From NCBI GenBank assembly GCA_009835515.1, contig VXXH01000001.1, positions 1 to 5,620 of the forward strand: a stretch of DNA of 5,620 bases, written 5' to 3'. The notes under the pieces were generated by a model, which was not told the origin of the DNA, ran no database searches, and saw only the letters and a list, made by a program, of their open reading frames with translations. The translations under genes were made by a program, and so were the position numbers. Source of the DNA: Candidatus Poribacteria bacterium. GTDB taxonomy: Bacteria > Poribacteria > WGA-4E > WGA-3G. The first letter of the stretch is position 1, and each line of letters starts with the position of its first letter. This document shows, in pieces, positions 5,102 through 5,620 of the stretch.

Positions 5102-5620
5102 CTATTCACTTTCTGCTAATCCTCCTAAGTAGAGGGTATCTTGAAATCTGGCATCCAAGTACGGCTGTGTTTCCGCCGAATTATCTCGAATAAGTTGGAG
5201 TACGTGGATTTTGTGCTGTTTTAAAAACAGAGCGATATGATGAAGTCCCGATTCAATCGCATCCGCAGCAAGCCAGACAGGTACAGGGAAAGCATCAAGT
5301 TGGAGTTTTATCTTTTCGGAATTGCCTGCGTCAATATTTTTTATCTGTGTCGCGAGGTCTCGTTCCTGAAGCAAGGCGGTTTTTAGGATTTCCAATCCCA
5401 ATGCAACTTCGGACATCCCGACAGCAGTGCCAACTTTCGGCAACGCATCACTCACTGCCCTGAGTACTACCATCTTTCTGAACGGCTCAGATATTTCTGG
5501 ATTAGCATTTCCCTTATCTATATGTTTTAACACATGTCCCTCACTATCTACCAAGAAAAACGAACTATTCCGCTTAACGGAGACATTGGCAGTAGAATCG
5601 ACTCTCAGGAGGACAAAGGG
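5102..5620 (-). CDS. ftsQ: Cell division protein FtsQ/DivIB, C-terminal part
   Basis: The frame is open to the right window edge, so the 5' end is missing; 172 residues and the stop remain. An internal TTG at 5554 is not the start, because the frame continues upstream without a stop (PFVLLRVDST at the edge). FtsQ is a single-pass membrane protein that links early and late divisome parts through FtsB and FtsL. The visible part matches its periplasmic beta-domain. It shows a strand followed by FFLVDSEGHVL (the usual 'yyLvD.eG.vl' step), an Ala/Leu-rich helix region (about 50-85 of the fragment), alternating strands, and YLDARFQDTLYLGG near the C-terminus, where the family has a 'yiDlRf.d.v.v' strand. 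The cytoplasmic tail, membrane helix and POTRA domain would lie outside the window. Sequence similarity in this family is low. The placement directly before ftsA is strong support. Confidence 0.82.
   Translation of the reverse strand, partial: PFVLLRVDSTANVSVKRNSSFFLVDSEGHVLKHIDKGNANPEISEPFRKMVVLRAVSDALPKVGTAVGMSEVALGLEILKTALLQERDLATQIKNIDAGNSEKIKLQLDAFPVPVWLAADAIESGLHHIALFLKQHKIHVLQLIRDNSAETQPYLDARFQDTLYLGGLAESE

Noticed and set aside
5102..5554. ftsQ starting at the TTG at 5554
   Set aside because: The frame stays open to the window edge and the upstream residues fit the FtsQ beta-domain, so the gene is simply cut by the window, not short.

Overview
The window carries the 3' part of a bacterial division-and-cell-wall (dcw) cluster. 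Every recognisable gene is on the minus strand, so transcription runs from high to low coordinates. The order is ftsQ (5' end cut by the window edge), ftsA, ftsZ, a B12-domain-type radical SAM gene, and the first 43 codons of a secreted protein that leaves the window at position 1. The division genes are complete and canonical by motif. FtsZ has the G-box, the tubulin signature, the T7 loop and a DWEIPAFLR tail. FtsA has its ATPase motifs and a C-terminal amphipathic membrane helix. FtsQ has its terminal beta-domain.

These genes work at the same place. FtsZ polymerises into the cytokinetic ring, FtsA tethers it to the membrane through the FtsZ C-terminal tail, and FtsQ is a single-pass periplasmic-facing subunit of the divisome. 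The spacing is loose: 103 nt between ftsQ and ftsA, 199 nt between ftsA and ftsZ. The ftsA-ftsZ gap holds a near-consensus sigma-70 promoter (TTGACT, 17 nt, TATAAT), so ftsZ probably has its own transcript. Its leader contains the best Shine-Dalgarno (SD) sequence of the gap, but not next to the ftsZ ATG. It lies inside or just before a tiny ORF (MIGGIRLLCFRYSN) that stops 8 nt before ftsZ. The ftsZ start itself has almost no SD.

Between ftsZ and the radical SAM gene are 230 nt with an 11-bp perfect stem-loop and then a classic hairpin-plus-U-tract terminator for the minus strand. The terminator ends only 42 nt before the radical SAM GTG start. The radical SAM protein resembles the uncharacterised TIGR03960-like family and ends in a Cys-rich tail whose last residue is Cys. 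After it comes a 160-nt gap packed with short direct and inverted repeats, then a strong SD and a GTG start for a signal-peptide protein whose mature N-terminus looks like the beginning of a LamG/concanavalin-type domain.

Organism: a bacterium of roughly balanced base composition with good SD sequences, FtsA and FtsQ. The LVFYISFDEGKG-type start of the secreted protein and the degenerate GTTGTCAG/GCCGATGGCT intergenic repeats remind me of uncultivated Candidatus Poribacteria or relatives. That is an impression from recall, not a demonstrated assignment. I see no mobile element, CRISPR array, tRNA or rRNA, and no clearly new multi-gene system. The most interesting points are the ftsZ leader ORF, the radical SAM gene and its structured leader, and the intergenic repeats.
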